A stretch of DNA of 64,000 nucleotides, from NCBI RefSeq assembly GCF_008831285.2, contig NC_045149.1, forward strand, positions 10,444,417 through 10,508,416, read 5' to 3'. Made by a program: the position numbers and the translations under genes. Positions 54,585 to 64,000 of the stretch are shown here, piece after piece. The notes under the pieces are model-generated. The model did no database searches and had not been told where the DNA came from. It saw nothing but the letters and a program-made list of their open reading frames with translations. The first letter of the stretch is position 1. Each line of letters starts with the position of its first letter. Source of the stretch: Nymphaea colorata (Eukaryota > Streptophyta > Magnoliopsida > Nymphaeales > Nymphaeaceae).

Positions 54585-55188
54585 AAAAGAAATAAAATAA
54601 TAAATAAATAAATAGGTAAGGTGAGAAACAGCGGACACCACAAATAAGAAAGAGGCCAAAACGAGGAGTTCTGCTTTCCTCATTCAACAATGGGACAAAA
54701 TGAAAAATCTAACGAAAGAGAATTAACAGAACAAAATGCTATTAACCAAGAATAAGAAAAGATTTGTGCGAAGAAGAGAAGAAGCATGACATTTTTAAAA
54801 GGCACGATTCTTACAATTCCAAGTAACTAAATAGCATGTACCACAGTTCTCTGGTCATAAAAAGGACAGTCCTTACACTCACAAGAACAGAACTTTTCTA
54901 GCACTCCAGAGACAAACCGTGGCATATTTTTAAAATGTAGGCTTCCATGTTACCAAACACTAACCGAGTTGGATAATGAACAAAATAGCTTTGCACATTT
55001 TTAGAATGTAGGCTTCCATGTCAGCAAACACATGATTGTATCATAACCAAGTTAGATGTGAGATGCGAAGTTCTTGTCAAAGATATTCAGTCAACCAACC
55101 TACAAACTTAAGCAATGTACGATATGCAATTCAAGACTCTATCAGAATGTGACACACGAACCCATGAACTTGATGAGATTAGATTTAC

Positions 55189-55261
55189 CAAAAGAATCAA
55201 GTTCTCTCGGGCTGACATTTTCAGGCCTATTTCGCCCGCATGACGCCGAGGGATAGTCGGT
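55189..55261 (-). pseudogene. Unassigned exon, copy 1
   Basis: 73 nt between TCGCAG and GTAAAT, open in one frame: TDYPSASCGRNRPENVSPRE then LDSF. The splice sites look real and the reading is protein-like, but I cannot place it; it may come from a third gene. The copy in unit 2 (58776-58848) is the same. Confidence 0.5.
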
Positions 55262-56186
55262 CTGCGACACAAGTGAATGCATTGAAAAATGAAAACCAAG
55301 CAACTAAGACAACAAAACACCTAAACAACCCAGCTGGAAACCATTAAAACAGAAAATAAGCAAGATTGAACTACTATAAAATCAAACCAGCAATTGCCCA
55401 ACTCAACAAACTAAACGATCAAACTAAATCAAAATAAGATCCTACTGAAAACAAATCAAGGCAATGACCTTAACCTATCCTGGACATGTGCAATAGCTAA
55501 CTAAAGGATCTATTCAACTAACCTGACACTAACGTGACACAAGAAGAACTAACGTGACACAAGAAGAAAGAATCCGAACCTGGGTCTAAAACCATGAAGG
55601 ACCCGAGGACATAAAACCCAAAACTCATGCAACTTCAACGAATAGAACCTTTCAAAAATGTCACAGTTCAAAATCGAGAACAAAATTGACTGGTCCTTTT
55701 GAAAAGAGATAAGAGGTTTTCTATGACAGGCTCAATCCTAAGACTGGGTTATGTTGAAGACACTCGGTTAAGATGGAATAATGGTCCAGCCTTAATAATT
55801 TATCCCAAATGATATTTGAGACAAAGAAAATGAAATTCGTCACACTCTACAGGAGTTGACTAGGTTTGAGGAGTTTCATCTATCCCATGAATGGACTAAT
55901 GGTTTGGTAATGGAATGGCCAACATCCTCGCACCTTTTGCTAAATAAATCAAGAATTCAAGCAAAAAAATAAAACAGTTTATAAGAACATAAACACGTCC
56001 TAAAACGAAGAAGTGAACCTATATTTACTAAGTTGAACCCTTACCGACTATAAGATATAAAATTTCACTCAAAAAAAAACAAAAAACAACAAAGCAAACC
56101 TTTCCACCAATGTCGTGTGAGGTTAATGACTAAAGATCCAAAATTCTATAAAAAATGAAGACTGGTGAAAATTCTGTGGACAACAC

Positions 56187-56254
56187 CTGTTCCATCTAGG
56201 TCTTTGCTGTGTCAGGTCAAGAACATGTAGATCCTCGGCAGACAAGCCAGTTGG
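56187..56254 (-). pseudogene. BSL: BSL kelch exon fragment, second instance in unit 1
   Basis: Same piece as 54517-54584 but with an intact frame: GLSAEDLHVLDLTQQRPRW, followed by N instead of H-R and a GTGTTG donor. It stands inside a direct repeat of about 280 bp shared with 54512-54793, so the capture product was already duplicated internally before the unit was duplicated. Confidence 0.85.
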
Positions 56255-56836
56255 AAAAGAAATAAAATAATAAATAAACAAATAGGTAAGGTGAGAAACA
56301 GCGAACACCACAACTAAGAAAGAGGCCAAAACGAGGAGTTCTGTTTTCCTCATTCAACAATGGGACAAAATGAAAAATCTAACGAAAGAGAATTAACAGA
56401 ACAAAATGCTATTAACCAAGAATAAGAAAAGATTTGTGTGAAGAAGAGAAGAAGCATGACATTTTTACCCCCTAAAAGCAATAGAAGAGGCAAACCATAT
56501 TAAGTGCATAGTTCAAACACTTTTGAAAAGATAATCCAAAACAAAAAAATTGAACATGCCTCACAGTAACAGAACCTATTCCGATGCCCATAATTTAGAA
56601 TGATAAAAGAAGGAATGTTGAACATGCCTCACATTAAGAAATTAACAGAACAGATGCCCATAATCTAGAATGTAAACGAAGTGGAAAAGAGTACCAAGTT
56701 CTTGTTCGCCATAGCTATACAAATCATACAACTGCAAGGCACGTAAAAGTTGAGTGTCTTGCCTAATTACTTCAGTGAAAATCTGGACACTCTTGCACTA
56801 GTGCCTTAACCTGAACAAGCTTTTTGTATTCTATAC

Positions 56837-56908
56837 CTTTTCAGTCAAATCGAGTGCACCACTAATAATTGTTGCCTCATCATGTGTTAGTTCCCCACCT
56901 TTACCAAC
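56837..56908 (-). pseudogene. DUF21/CNNM-type exon fragment (third exon)
   Basis: 24 codons between CCACAG and [26 protein letters not shown] then LTEK. It continues the exon at 57034-57120 in native order. It is present only once, at the junction of the two units. Confidence 0.85.
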
Positions 56909-57033
56909 CTGTGGCATTGCAACAAACAGAGAAGTAATAGATAGATTAACTAATGCAGACGTGGAGAAAAATATCACTGTTTACACCACAGGAGGTTTAG
57001 CAGAGAAAGAGTTCTTAAATAAAGAATGAATAC

Positions 57034-57120
57034 CTTTTTGCTATGGATAGAAACAAGAGCTTTCAGTTGTGCACGCCTGAAAAGTGCAGACTCATTATGT
57101 CCAAGCAGAAAGTCCAGGAT
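57034..57120 (-). pseudogene. DUF21/CNNM-type exon fragment, copy 2
   Basis: Copy of 53448-53534, identical in protein. Here it is followed by its natural next exon (56837-56908). Confidence 0.85.
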
Positions 57121-57436
57121 CTACAAAAACAGAGAATCACTATGCAAACTAGAGAATCTGTTGTACCATGCAGCTGCAGGCCTCCCGAAGTATTTCTCAT
57201 CTTGACAAACCCAGATATCGTTTCCACGTGGCTTTCCTTTTTAAAGTTAAAACTTTCTTCAGAAGCACCGAAGTTCAAAATAATCACAAAACATGTCCAT
57301 GATTGTTTAAGAATGCTTTTCAAAATAACAAATGTAAGGATAGGCTTTCCTTCACCAAGAAAAATAGTGTATGTTCAGGAAATCAAAACTGAATTTATCT
57401 TTTACAGAACAAAACGATTTTTCTGCATGGGGTCAC

Positions 57437-57551
57437 CTTCCCGATTGGATAAGCTATTGGATAGCAAATTATCATGAGAATATGGACAAGCCCTACCAAA
57501 ATTGGCACCCACAGCAAGTCCATATCTTGAACAGATGGCCTCTGGAATGAT
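57437..57551 (-). pseudogene. DUF21/CNNM-type exon fragment with the same frameshift, copy 2
   Basis: Copy of 53851-53965 including the extra base before GLVHILMIICYPIAYPIGK. Confidence 0.85.
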
Positions 57552-57680
57552 CTGCAAAAGTTTAATGTTGAAATCAGAAATTCACTCATCAACTAAGAGT
57601 AGCCTCTACTAATAGTAACATAGGAAGAATCTAAGAACTTAAAACCGCTTTTTAATAAGAAAGCAACCAATGACTTATAT

Positions 57681-57786
57681 GCATGGAGGTGGGCCTTCTC
57701 CTTCTGGCTCTAGTTTCCTCCACTCGTAGGGCTTGGCAGCTGTATCTAAAGCCCAGACATTACCCAAAGGACGCTCTCACACTTTC
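57681..57786 (-). pseudogene. BSL: BSL kelch exon fragment (VWALD), copy 2
   Basis: Copy of 54095-54200, with a G-to-T/C-to-A type difference near the AAKPYEW codons and one near the start, and the same eight extra bases. Confidence 0.8.
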
Positions 57787-57913
57787 CTAATGAATTTAAA
57801 AAAAGAAAATCAGCAAAAGAATTAGCATCGACTCTGTAAACATTTCCAGCATATTTCAGAAAGCAACACCAAAAATATTTAACATGTACAAAGAAAATTA
57901 TAAGAAGAGATAC

Positions 57914-58007
57914 CATCATTTCCACCAATAGCCAACAGGAACCGTTGTCCAACTAGAGCCATCACATGGCCATATGAGGACCTGGGCCAGCACCTTGTAC
58001 AACCACC
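57914..58007 (-). pseudogene. BSL: BSL kelch exon fragment (VVVQGAGPGP), copy 2
   Basis: Copy of 54328-54421 with two small differences in the QRFLLAIGG codons. It carries the same one-base loss. Confidence 0.8.
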
Positions 58008-58102
58008 CTAGAACACAAGTACAACCATTTTCATGAGCAAAGGCCTACATCCCAATGAGAATATACGCAGAAAATAAGGAATTACTGAAATTCAACGATC
58101 AC

Positions 58103-58170
58103 CTGTGCCATCTAGGTCGTTGCTACGTCAGGTCAAGAACATGTAGATCCTCCGCAGACAAGCCAGTTGG
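58103..58170 (-). pseudogene. BSL: BSL kelch exon fragment with stop, copy 2a
   Basis: Copy of 54517-54584. It keeps the TAG stop and has two further base changes close to it. Confidence 0.8.
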
Positions 58171-58775
58171 AAAAGAAATAAAATAATAAATAAATAAATA
58201 GGTAAGGTGAGAAACAGCGGACACCACAAATAAGAAAGAGGCCAAAACGAGGAGTTCTGCTTTCCTCATTCAACAATGGGACAAAATGAAAAATCTAACG
58301 AAAGAGAATTAACAGAACAAAATGCTATTAACCAAGAATAAGAAAAGATTTGTGCGAAGAAGAGAAGAAGCATGACATTTTTAAAAGGCACGATTCTTAC
58401 AATTCCAAGTAACTAAATAGCATGTACCACAGTTCTCTGGTCATAAAAAGGACAGTCCTTACACTCACAAGAACAAAACTTTTCTAGCACTCCAGAGACA
58501 AACCGTGGCATATTTTTAAAATGTAGGCTTCCATGTTACCAAACACTAACCGAGTTGGATAATGAACAAAATAGCTTTGCACATTTTTAGAATGTAGGCT
58601 TCCATGTCAGCAAACACATGATTGTATCATAACCAAGTTAGATGTGAGATGCGAAGTTCTTGTCAAAGATATTCAGTCAACCAACCTACAAACTTAAGCA
58701 ATGTACGATATGCAATTCAAAGACTCTATCAGAATGTGACACACGAACCCATGAACTTGATGAGATTAGATTTAC

Positions 58776-58848
58776 CAAAAGAATCAAGTTCTCTCGGGCT
58801 GACATTTTCAGGCCTATTTCGCCCGCATGACGCCGAGGGATAGTCGGT
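58776..58848 (-). pseudogene. Unassigned exon, copy 2
   Basis: Copy of 55189-55261. One extra base just before it (near 58720) shifts the repeat distance from 3586 to 3587. Confidence 0.5.
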
Positions 58849-59773
58849 CTGCGACACAAGTGAATGCATTGAAAAATGAAAACCAAGCAACTAAGACAAC
58901 AAAACACCTAAACAACCCAGCTGGAAACCATTAAAACAGAAAATAAGCAAGATTGAACTACTATAAAATCAAACCAGCAATTGCCCAACTCAACAAACTA
59001 AACGATCAAACTAAATCAAAATAAGATCCTACTGAAAACAAATCAAGGCAATGACCTTAACCTATCCTGGACATGTGCAATAGCTAACTAAAGGATCTAT
59101 TCAACTAACCTGACACTAACGTGACACAAGAAGAACTAACGTGACACAAGAAGAAAGAATCCGAACCTGGGTCTAAAACCATGAAGGACCCGAGGACATA
59201 AAACCCAAAACTCATGCAACTTCAACGAATAGAACCTTTCAAAAATGTCACAGTTCAAAATCGAGAACAAAATTGACTGGTCCTTTTGAAAAGAGATAAG
59301 AGGTTTTCTATGACAGGCTCAATCCTAAGACTGGGTTATGTTGAAGACACTCGGTTAAGATGGAATAATGGTCCAGCCTTAATAATTTATCCCAAATGAT
59401 ATTTGAGACAAAGAAAATGAAATTCGTCACACTCTACAGGAGTTGACTAGGTTTGAGGAGTTTCATCTATCCCATGAATGGACTAATGGTTTGGTAATGG
59501 AATGGCCAACATCCTCGCACCTTTTGCTAAATAAATCAAGAATTCAAGCAAAAAAATAAAACAGTTTATAAGAACATAAACACGTCCTAAAACGAAGAAG
59601 TGAACCTATATTTACTAAGTTGAACCCTTACCGACTATAAGATATAAAATTTCACTCAAAAAAAAACAAAAAACAACAAAGCAAACCTTTCCACCAATGT
59701 CGTGTGAGGTTAATGACTAAAGATCCAAAATTCTATAAAAAATGAAGACTGGTGAAAATTCTGTGGACAACAC

Positions 59774-59841
59774 CTGTTCCATCTAGGTCTTTGCTGTGTC
59801 AGGTCAAGAACATGTAGATCCTCCGCAGACAAGCCAGTTGG
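59774..59841 (-). pseudogene. BSL: BSL kelch exon fragment, last instance
   Basis: Copy of 56187-56254 with intact frame. The unit is cut about 80 bp further on, at the joint with segment a. Confidence 0.8.
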
Positions 59842-59922
59842 AAAAGAAATAAAATAATAAATAAACAAATAGGTAAGGTGAGAAACAGCGAACACCACAA
59901 CTAAGAAAGAGGCCAAAACGAG

Positions 59923-60443
59923 GAGTTGTTGATTTCATCGGATATTGTAGATGCATGTGTGATTTGAGACTGACCTGTTTATACTTCTAGGTTACTTTTC
60001 TTTTTGTAAACCTTCTTAGTTTAAAACCTATATTTGTTGCTTATTGGTCTTTTTCTAATGAAAATTAAAGTGTGTCATTGACAAGAAAAAGAATTGTTTT
60101 GCTTGGCAAACTTAGTTACTTTAAGAGGATTGAGATGACAAGTTAATAGTGGTTTTACCAAATGTTTTAATTGGATTTAAAATGTTGAGAAAGGTTTAAA
60201 GCTGCTTCATGGAAACTTTTTCCATTTACAGACGCATTCAACACAATTTGATTTAGAATGTAATCACAATCATTCAGCACTTAGCAAAATCAATCTGACC
60301 ATCTCTCAAGTCATTTTCAATTGCAACTGCAATTACTTGATCCTCATACTTTCTACTGTCTATCATTAAGATGGACGGTTGAGATTGCAGATCTAGTTGA
60401 ACATGGGAAATTTTTTTCCTAAGCTGATTGACAATGTACTTTT

Positions 60444-60446
<3 letters not shown>
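59923..60446. repeat. Segment a (left copy of an inverted pair)
   Basis: About 500 bp that recurs in reverse complement at 62338-62842 (GTTGTTGATTTCATCGGATA against the complement of 62821-62840, and many blocks after). An AT tract (60447-60481) follows on the outer side. Confidence 0.88.
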
Positions 60447-60485
<39 letters not shown>

Positions 60486-60600
60486 TCAAAACCATTATTC
60501 AAACCAAGGCCATTCATTTAGGACGAACCGGCCTCCGTTGTTTGCTTCGGACAATTCATTTTCAAAATATACCATACATAATAAAAGCAGTTGTTGTTGA

Positions 60601-61886
60601 CAATGTTGTAAAAGGTGGAAAAGCGAGGCGAGGCGTTGAGCCTCTCATGAGGCGAGGCGTTAATTGAAGCGTAAGCTTCACAGACAAATTTGTGAATTAT
60701 ATAATATTTATAAAAAATAATTGAGGCAGGGATATAATGAACTGATCGTCCAAATGGAGGGTTACATTGAACTGATAGTCCAAATGAAGGGTTACGAGAA
60801 GTTTTTAACAATATGAACTCAACTGCCCCATCTACAGGTCATTCAAATGGGCACACCGTTCAATTTCAAAATAGTTGTAAACTTAAGCACAAGGCAGTGT
60901 GCCGACGTGAATAGGTGAATAAAACTCCACGCCAATCATCCAAATAACTGAATAAACTAAGTAAAAAAATTACAGAATTTTCTGAATGCTTAGTCCTAAA
61001 CGAACCCAATCAACAATTACTCTCTATCGTGGCCATAAAATGTGCGGCAACTGATGACAGCATTGGGCGCAAAATGCATCATGAAAACCAAGAGTATACA
61101 AACAGGACCTCACCAATCATAGTCACTCTTTTCGTCCTCCACCTCCAGAAGATCACTTCCATCCCCTAATAAATTTATAAAAAGCACCGTGAAACATGAA
61201 AGCGCCGTTGGAAAGAAAATTGGCTCCCAAATTAAAACTGATCATGAGCTTGCTGCAGCCATTTGCTGGTCTACGTATGAAGCAGCCAAGACCTTCCTTC
61301 AAGACTTTAATCAGAACAACAGAAGGGGCCAAGGCATACCTCATACGTGGCTGTCAATATCTATAAATAATTTACACTAACAGGATGGGGCCAAGGCATA
61401 CCAGACTTTCAATATCACTAAACTATTGTATTATATGCTGACAGGAAGAAGGAAGACATTTAAACTCTCATGAGAGAGTGCCTTGCAGCAGACGTGCCCT
61501 TTCACCTTCTCAGCCGTAGAGAAGAAAGCTCCTTTTTGAAGAAAAGTGTGGGGACGGGTGATTTAGGATTGATATTTGTGAAAAAGACAATTAGGAATAA
61601 AAAGAGAGTTTAATTAGGGTTACGTTAAAAGCCACTAAATAGAGTAACTTTTGTAACTTACTTGTGAGACTAAGGATTTTTAATTTTTAATTTTTTATAT
61701 TAAAAGCCACTAAATGAATTTGTCCTTGAGGCGTGCGCCTCAAGGAGAAGCTTGCCAATGTGAAAGGCGTACGCCTCACACACATGAGGCGCACGCCTCA
61801 GGGAGACGTGCACCTCAAACCACTGCCTCAAGGCGTTTTCCCTTAAAAATGTCTTGACTCGTACTTTTTTTATTCTCACAACATTG
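60601..61886. mobile_element. 1286-bp hAT-like element rich in GAGGCG
   Basis: It is flanked by an 8-bp duplication GTTGTTGA (60593-60600) and GTTGCTGA (61887-61894), one mismatch. Both ends begin CAATGTTGT on the inward strand. Inside each end are clusters of GAGGCG or its complement (60625-60662 and 61726-61838), including a palindromic GAGGCGTGCGCCTC. There is no transposase frame; the longest frames are about 65 codons. Confidence 0.75.
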
Positions 61887-61936
61887 GTTGCTGATACTTC
61901 GTTTTCGCTCCCTTCTTTTATAACCCGAGTTAATAT

Positions 61937-61939
61937 ATA

Positions 61940-61977
<38 letters not shown>
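61937..61977. repeat. AT-rich tract with AT microsatellite
   Basis: Precedes direct repeat r1. Confidence 0.9.
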
Positions 61978-61980
<3 letters not shown>

Positions 61981-62334
61981 TACTCTTCTTTTCCAAATGC
62001 AGTTGAAAGGATTTCAAGCTTGTGTTGATATCCATCTGTGATGCATTAACTTCTCAATGCATTAAGACCATGTGGCACGTCACTGTCACAAGAATAGTTG
62101 TATTATCAGGTTATTAATCCAAGAGAGTCATGTTCATCTGAAGGAGTATAGCATAGCTGGTCACAAGCAAACATGTAAAAGGTAGGTTGGTTGCTCGATT
62201 CTCATTATTGTTATTTTTTTGGATCTTAAACAAGAAGATTGCAACATTCTAATTGATTTGTGTATTGTAATTTATAAAAATGGGGGTATTTGGTTTTTTT
62301 TTTGGCATTATGTGGTTAACTTCTTCCTCACCCA
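61978..62334 (+). repeat. Direct repeat r1
   Basis: About 357 bp, recurring at 63248-63623 in the same direction (TCTTCTTTTCCAAATGCAGT, GGCACGTCACTGT, AGTATAGCATAGCT, TTAACTTCTTCCTCACCC). Both copies lie just after an AT tract. They do not end TG...CA, so they are not ordinary LTRs. Confidence 0.85.
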
Positions 62335-62337
62335 AAA

Positions 62338-62473
62338 GAACCTGACCATCTCTCAAGTCATTTTCTATTGCAACTGCAATCTCAACCGTCCAATTTAATG
62401 ATAGACAGTAGAAAGTATGAGGATCAAGTAATTGCAGTTGCAATAGAAAATGACTTGAGAGATGGTCAGGTTC
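62338..62473. repeat. Perfect 43-bp inverted repeat (hairpin)
   Basis: Arms 62338-62380 and 62431-62473 are perfect reverse complements around a 50-base loop. The arms correspond to the end of segment a, once in each direction. Confidence 0.95.
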
Positions 62474-62842
62474 ATTTTGCTAAATGCTGAATGATTGTGA
62501 TCACATTCTTAATCAAACTGTGTTAAATGCGTCTGCAAATGGAGAAAGTGCCCATGAAGCAGCATTAAACCTTTCTCAACATTTTAAAGCCAATTAAAAG
62601 ATTTGGTAAAACTACTCTTAACCTCTCATCTCAATCCTCTTAAAGTAACTAAGTTTGCCAAGCAAAACAATTCTTTTTCTTGTCAATGACACGCTTTAAT
62701 TTTCATTAGAAAAAGACTAATAAGCAACAAATATAGGTTTTAAACTAAGAAGGTTTACAAAAAGAAAAGTAACGTAGTAATATGAACGGCTCAGTCTCAA
62801 TTCACACATGCATCTACAATATCCGACCAAATCAACAACTCT
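62338..62842. repeat. Segment a' (right copy, inverted)
   Basis: Reverse complement of 59923-60446, with an extra inverted piece at its start that forms a hairpin (62338-62380 pairs with 62431-62473). Confidence 0.88.
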
Positions 62843-62898
62843 TCTAACTGGAGAGTACCAGAACCAAATGGTAAGAGGTTTGAGGTTTGAATCCAGTG

Positions 62899-63148
62899 AT
62901 CAATCTTATGTTCCGGGGCATTATTTCTTTAAACTGCAAATGGTGGCAACTACAATATTTCAATTGAAAGATGAATGGTAGATTCACTACGTCTACAAGC
63001 TACGACATTGAAGGTGTAGGACATAACTTTGAGGGTTTTAGGTGGATGACTGTTTCCTCCAAGTAAACATTAGAAAAGAAAAACAACTCTTTTGGATGCA
63101 ACTAAGACACCAACTTGATAGGGGAAATTGTCAAATACTACATGACTC

Positions 63149-63155
<7 letters not shown>
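62899..63155. repeat. Segment b' (right copy, inverted)
   Basis: Reverse complement of 53082-53331, followed by an AT tract of about 72 bp (63155-63227). Only about 56 bp separate it from a'. Confidence 0.85.

Positions 63156-63227
<72 letters not shown>
63155..63227. repeat. Long AT microsatellite
   Basis: About 36 copies of AT, the longest in the window. Confidence 0.97.
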
Positions 63228-63231
<4 letters not shown>

Positions 63232-63247
63232 CTAGTTAAGATCCGGA

Positions 63248-63623
63248 TCTACTCTTCTTTTCCAAATGCAGTTGAAAGGATTTCAGGCTGGAGCTGATAT
63301 CCAACTGTGATGCATTAACATCTCAATGCATTAGGGCCCACTTAGTAAACGTGGCACGTCACTGTTACGAGAATAGTTGTACTAAACTTATCAGTATATT
63401 AATCCATGCAAGAGAGTCATGTTGATCTCAAGGAGTATAGCATAGCTAGTCACAAGCAAACATGTAAAAGGCAGGTTGCTTGTTCGATTTTCATGATTGT
63501 TATTTTTTTTTATCTTAAACAAGAAGATTGCAACATTCTAGTTGATTGGTGTATTATAATTTAGAAAAATGAGGGTATTTGGGTTTTTTTCGGGCATTAT
63601 GTGGTTAACTTCTTCCTCACCCA
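63248..63623 (+). repeat. Direct repeat r2
   Basis: Partner of 61978-62334, about 85% identical by eye, with small indels. Confidence 0.85.
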
Positions 63624-63685
63624 TCAGAAATTTGCATGTCAACTTTTACTTTAAAAAAAAGTGAAAAATTTTAATTTTTAGTAAC

Positions 63686-63739
<54 letters not shown>

Positions 63740-64000
63740 TTTAAGAAAATAATTTTTTTATATTGTTGACGAATTCAAATTGGGCCCTGCTGGTTCGGTT
63801 GTATTATTAAACAAAACCTCGAACCCAAAAAAATTGTAATTAAAAAGTAAGTTCATTCAAGATTATGGCCGCACCCATCCCCATGTCTATGGGACCCAGC
63901 AAGATGACGTGGAGTGATGCTAGTAGCTGACAGTCCAAACGACGTCATTAGAAGCTGAAGATTTCTCGCCCTTCAGCTAGTGGCCATACCGTTTGGTCTT
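63624..64000. other. Terminal stretch, no supported gene
   Basis: Contains two AT tracts (about 63686-63737). From 63780 the sequence is more GC-rich and could belong to the promoter of a neighbour outside the window; nothing proves this. Confidence 0.4.

Larger units (their letters stand above)
53332..59922. other. 6.6-kb insert of duplicated gene fragments
   Basis: This stretch lies between segments b and a of the left copy. In the right copy the same two segments are only about 56 bp apart (62843-62898). It consists of a 3586/3587-bp unit in tandem: copy 1 from about 53336 to 56921, copy 2 from 56922 to 59922 (incomplete). The unit contains exons and introns of a DUF21/CNNM gene, a BSL gene and one unassigned exon, all on the - strand. 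Copies differ at only a few bases in several hundred compared. At the right joint GAGTT is shared by the unit end and segment a. Confidence 0.85.

Noticed and set aside
53457-57477. Two identical 144-codon + strand frames (MDRNKSFQLC...)
   Set aside because: They run antisense over the DUF21/CNNM exon fragments. The - strand reading has the family match and splice sites.
60428-63297. Frames coding for long IYIYIY runs
   Set aside because: Translations of AT microsatellites, not proteins.
1-64000. CRISPR array, operon, riboswitch or other prokaryotic system
   Set aside because: Spliced genes, LTR retrotransposons and microsatellites show plant nuclear DNA. The repeats seen are tandem pairs or transposon ends, not spacer arrays.

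Overview
The window is nuclear DNA of a flowering plant. Spliceosomal GT-AG introns split one long gene. The retrotransposons use the plant-type methionine-tRNA primer site. Both Ty1-copia and Ty3-gypsy elements are present, small hAT-like elements have 8-bp target duplications, and there are fragments of two plant genes: a BSU1-like (BSL) phosphatase and a DUF21/CNNM-type CBS protein. I cannot name the species. I saw no tRNA, rRNA, CRISPR array or bacterial feature.

One host gene on the + strand is well supported. Nine exons from 15955 to 51415 join in frame into 269 codons ending in a stop. Its 5' end is not resolved. I recognise it only as a protein of unknown function. Two of its introns are about 16 kb each because they hold nested retrotransposons.

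Intron 17364-33075 holds a four-level nest. A degenerate sense copia element (C, about 17959-32644) was entered by antisense copia A (19747-30591, repeats AAGAT). A was then entered inside its 5' LTR by antisense copia B (24773-30354, repeats GAAAT). LTR divergence agrees with this order: A about 6%, B 2 differences in 229 bp. Intron 33151-49239 holds a truncated relative of B (B2, 33531-35871) fused to an antisense Ty3-gypsy element (D). D was entered by a relative of A (A2, 37731-45017, repeats CAAAT) and by a 572-bp hAT-like element (45741-46312). A2 itself holds a 3.1-kb solo LTR (F, 37977-41082).

Upstream of the gene lie an old antisense copia remnant (E, about 1050-5048), AT-rich sequence without recognisable genes, and a large inverted repeat (8690-12012).

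Downstream (53057-63623) is the most unusual part. A non-coding sequence is present twice in inverted orientation. The left copy holds about 6.6 kb that the right copy lacks, with only about 56 bp in its place. The extra DNA is a 3.59-kb unit in tandem (the second copy partial) made of intron-containing fragments of a DUF21/CNNM gene and a BSL gene, both on the - strand and both broken. Nearby are a 1286-bp hAT-like element rich in GAGGCG, a pair of about 370-bp direct repeats, long AT tracts and a perfect 43-bp hairpin.
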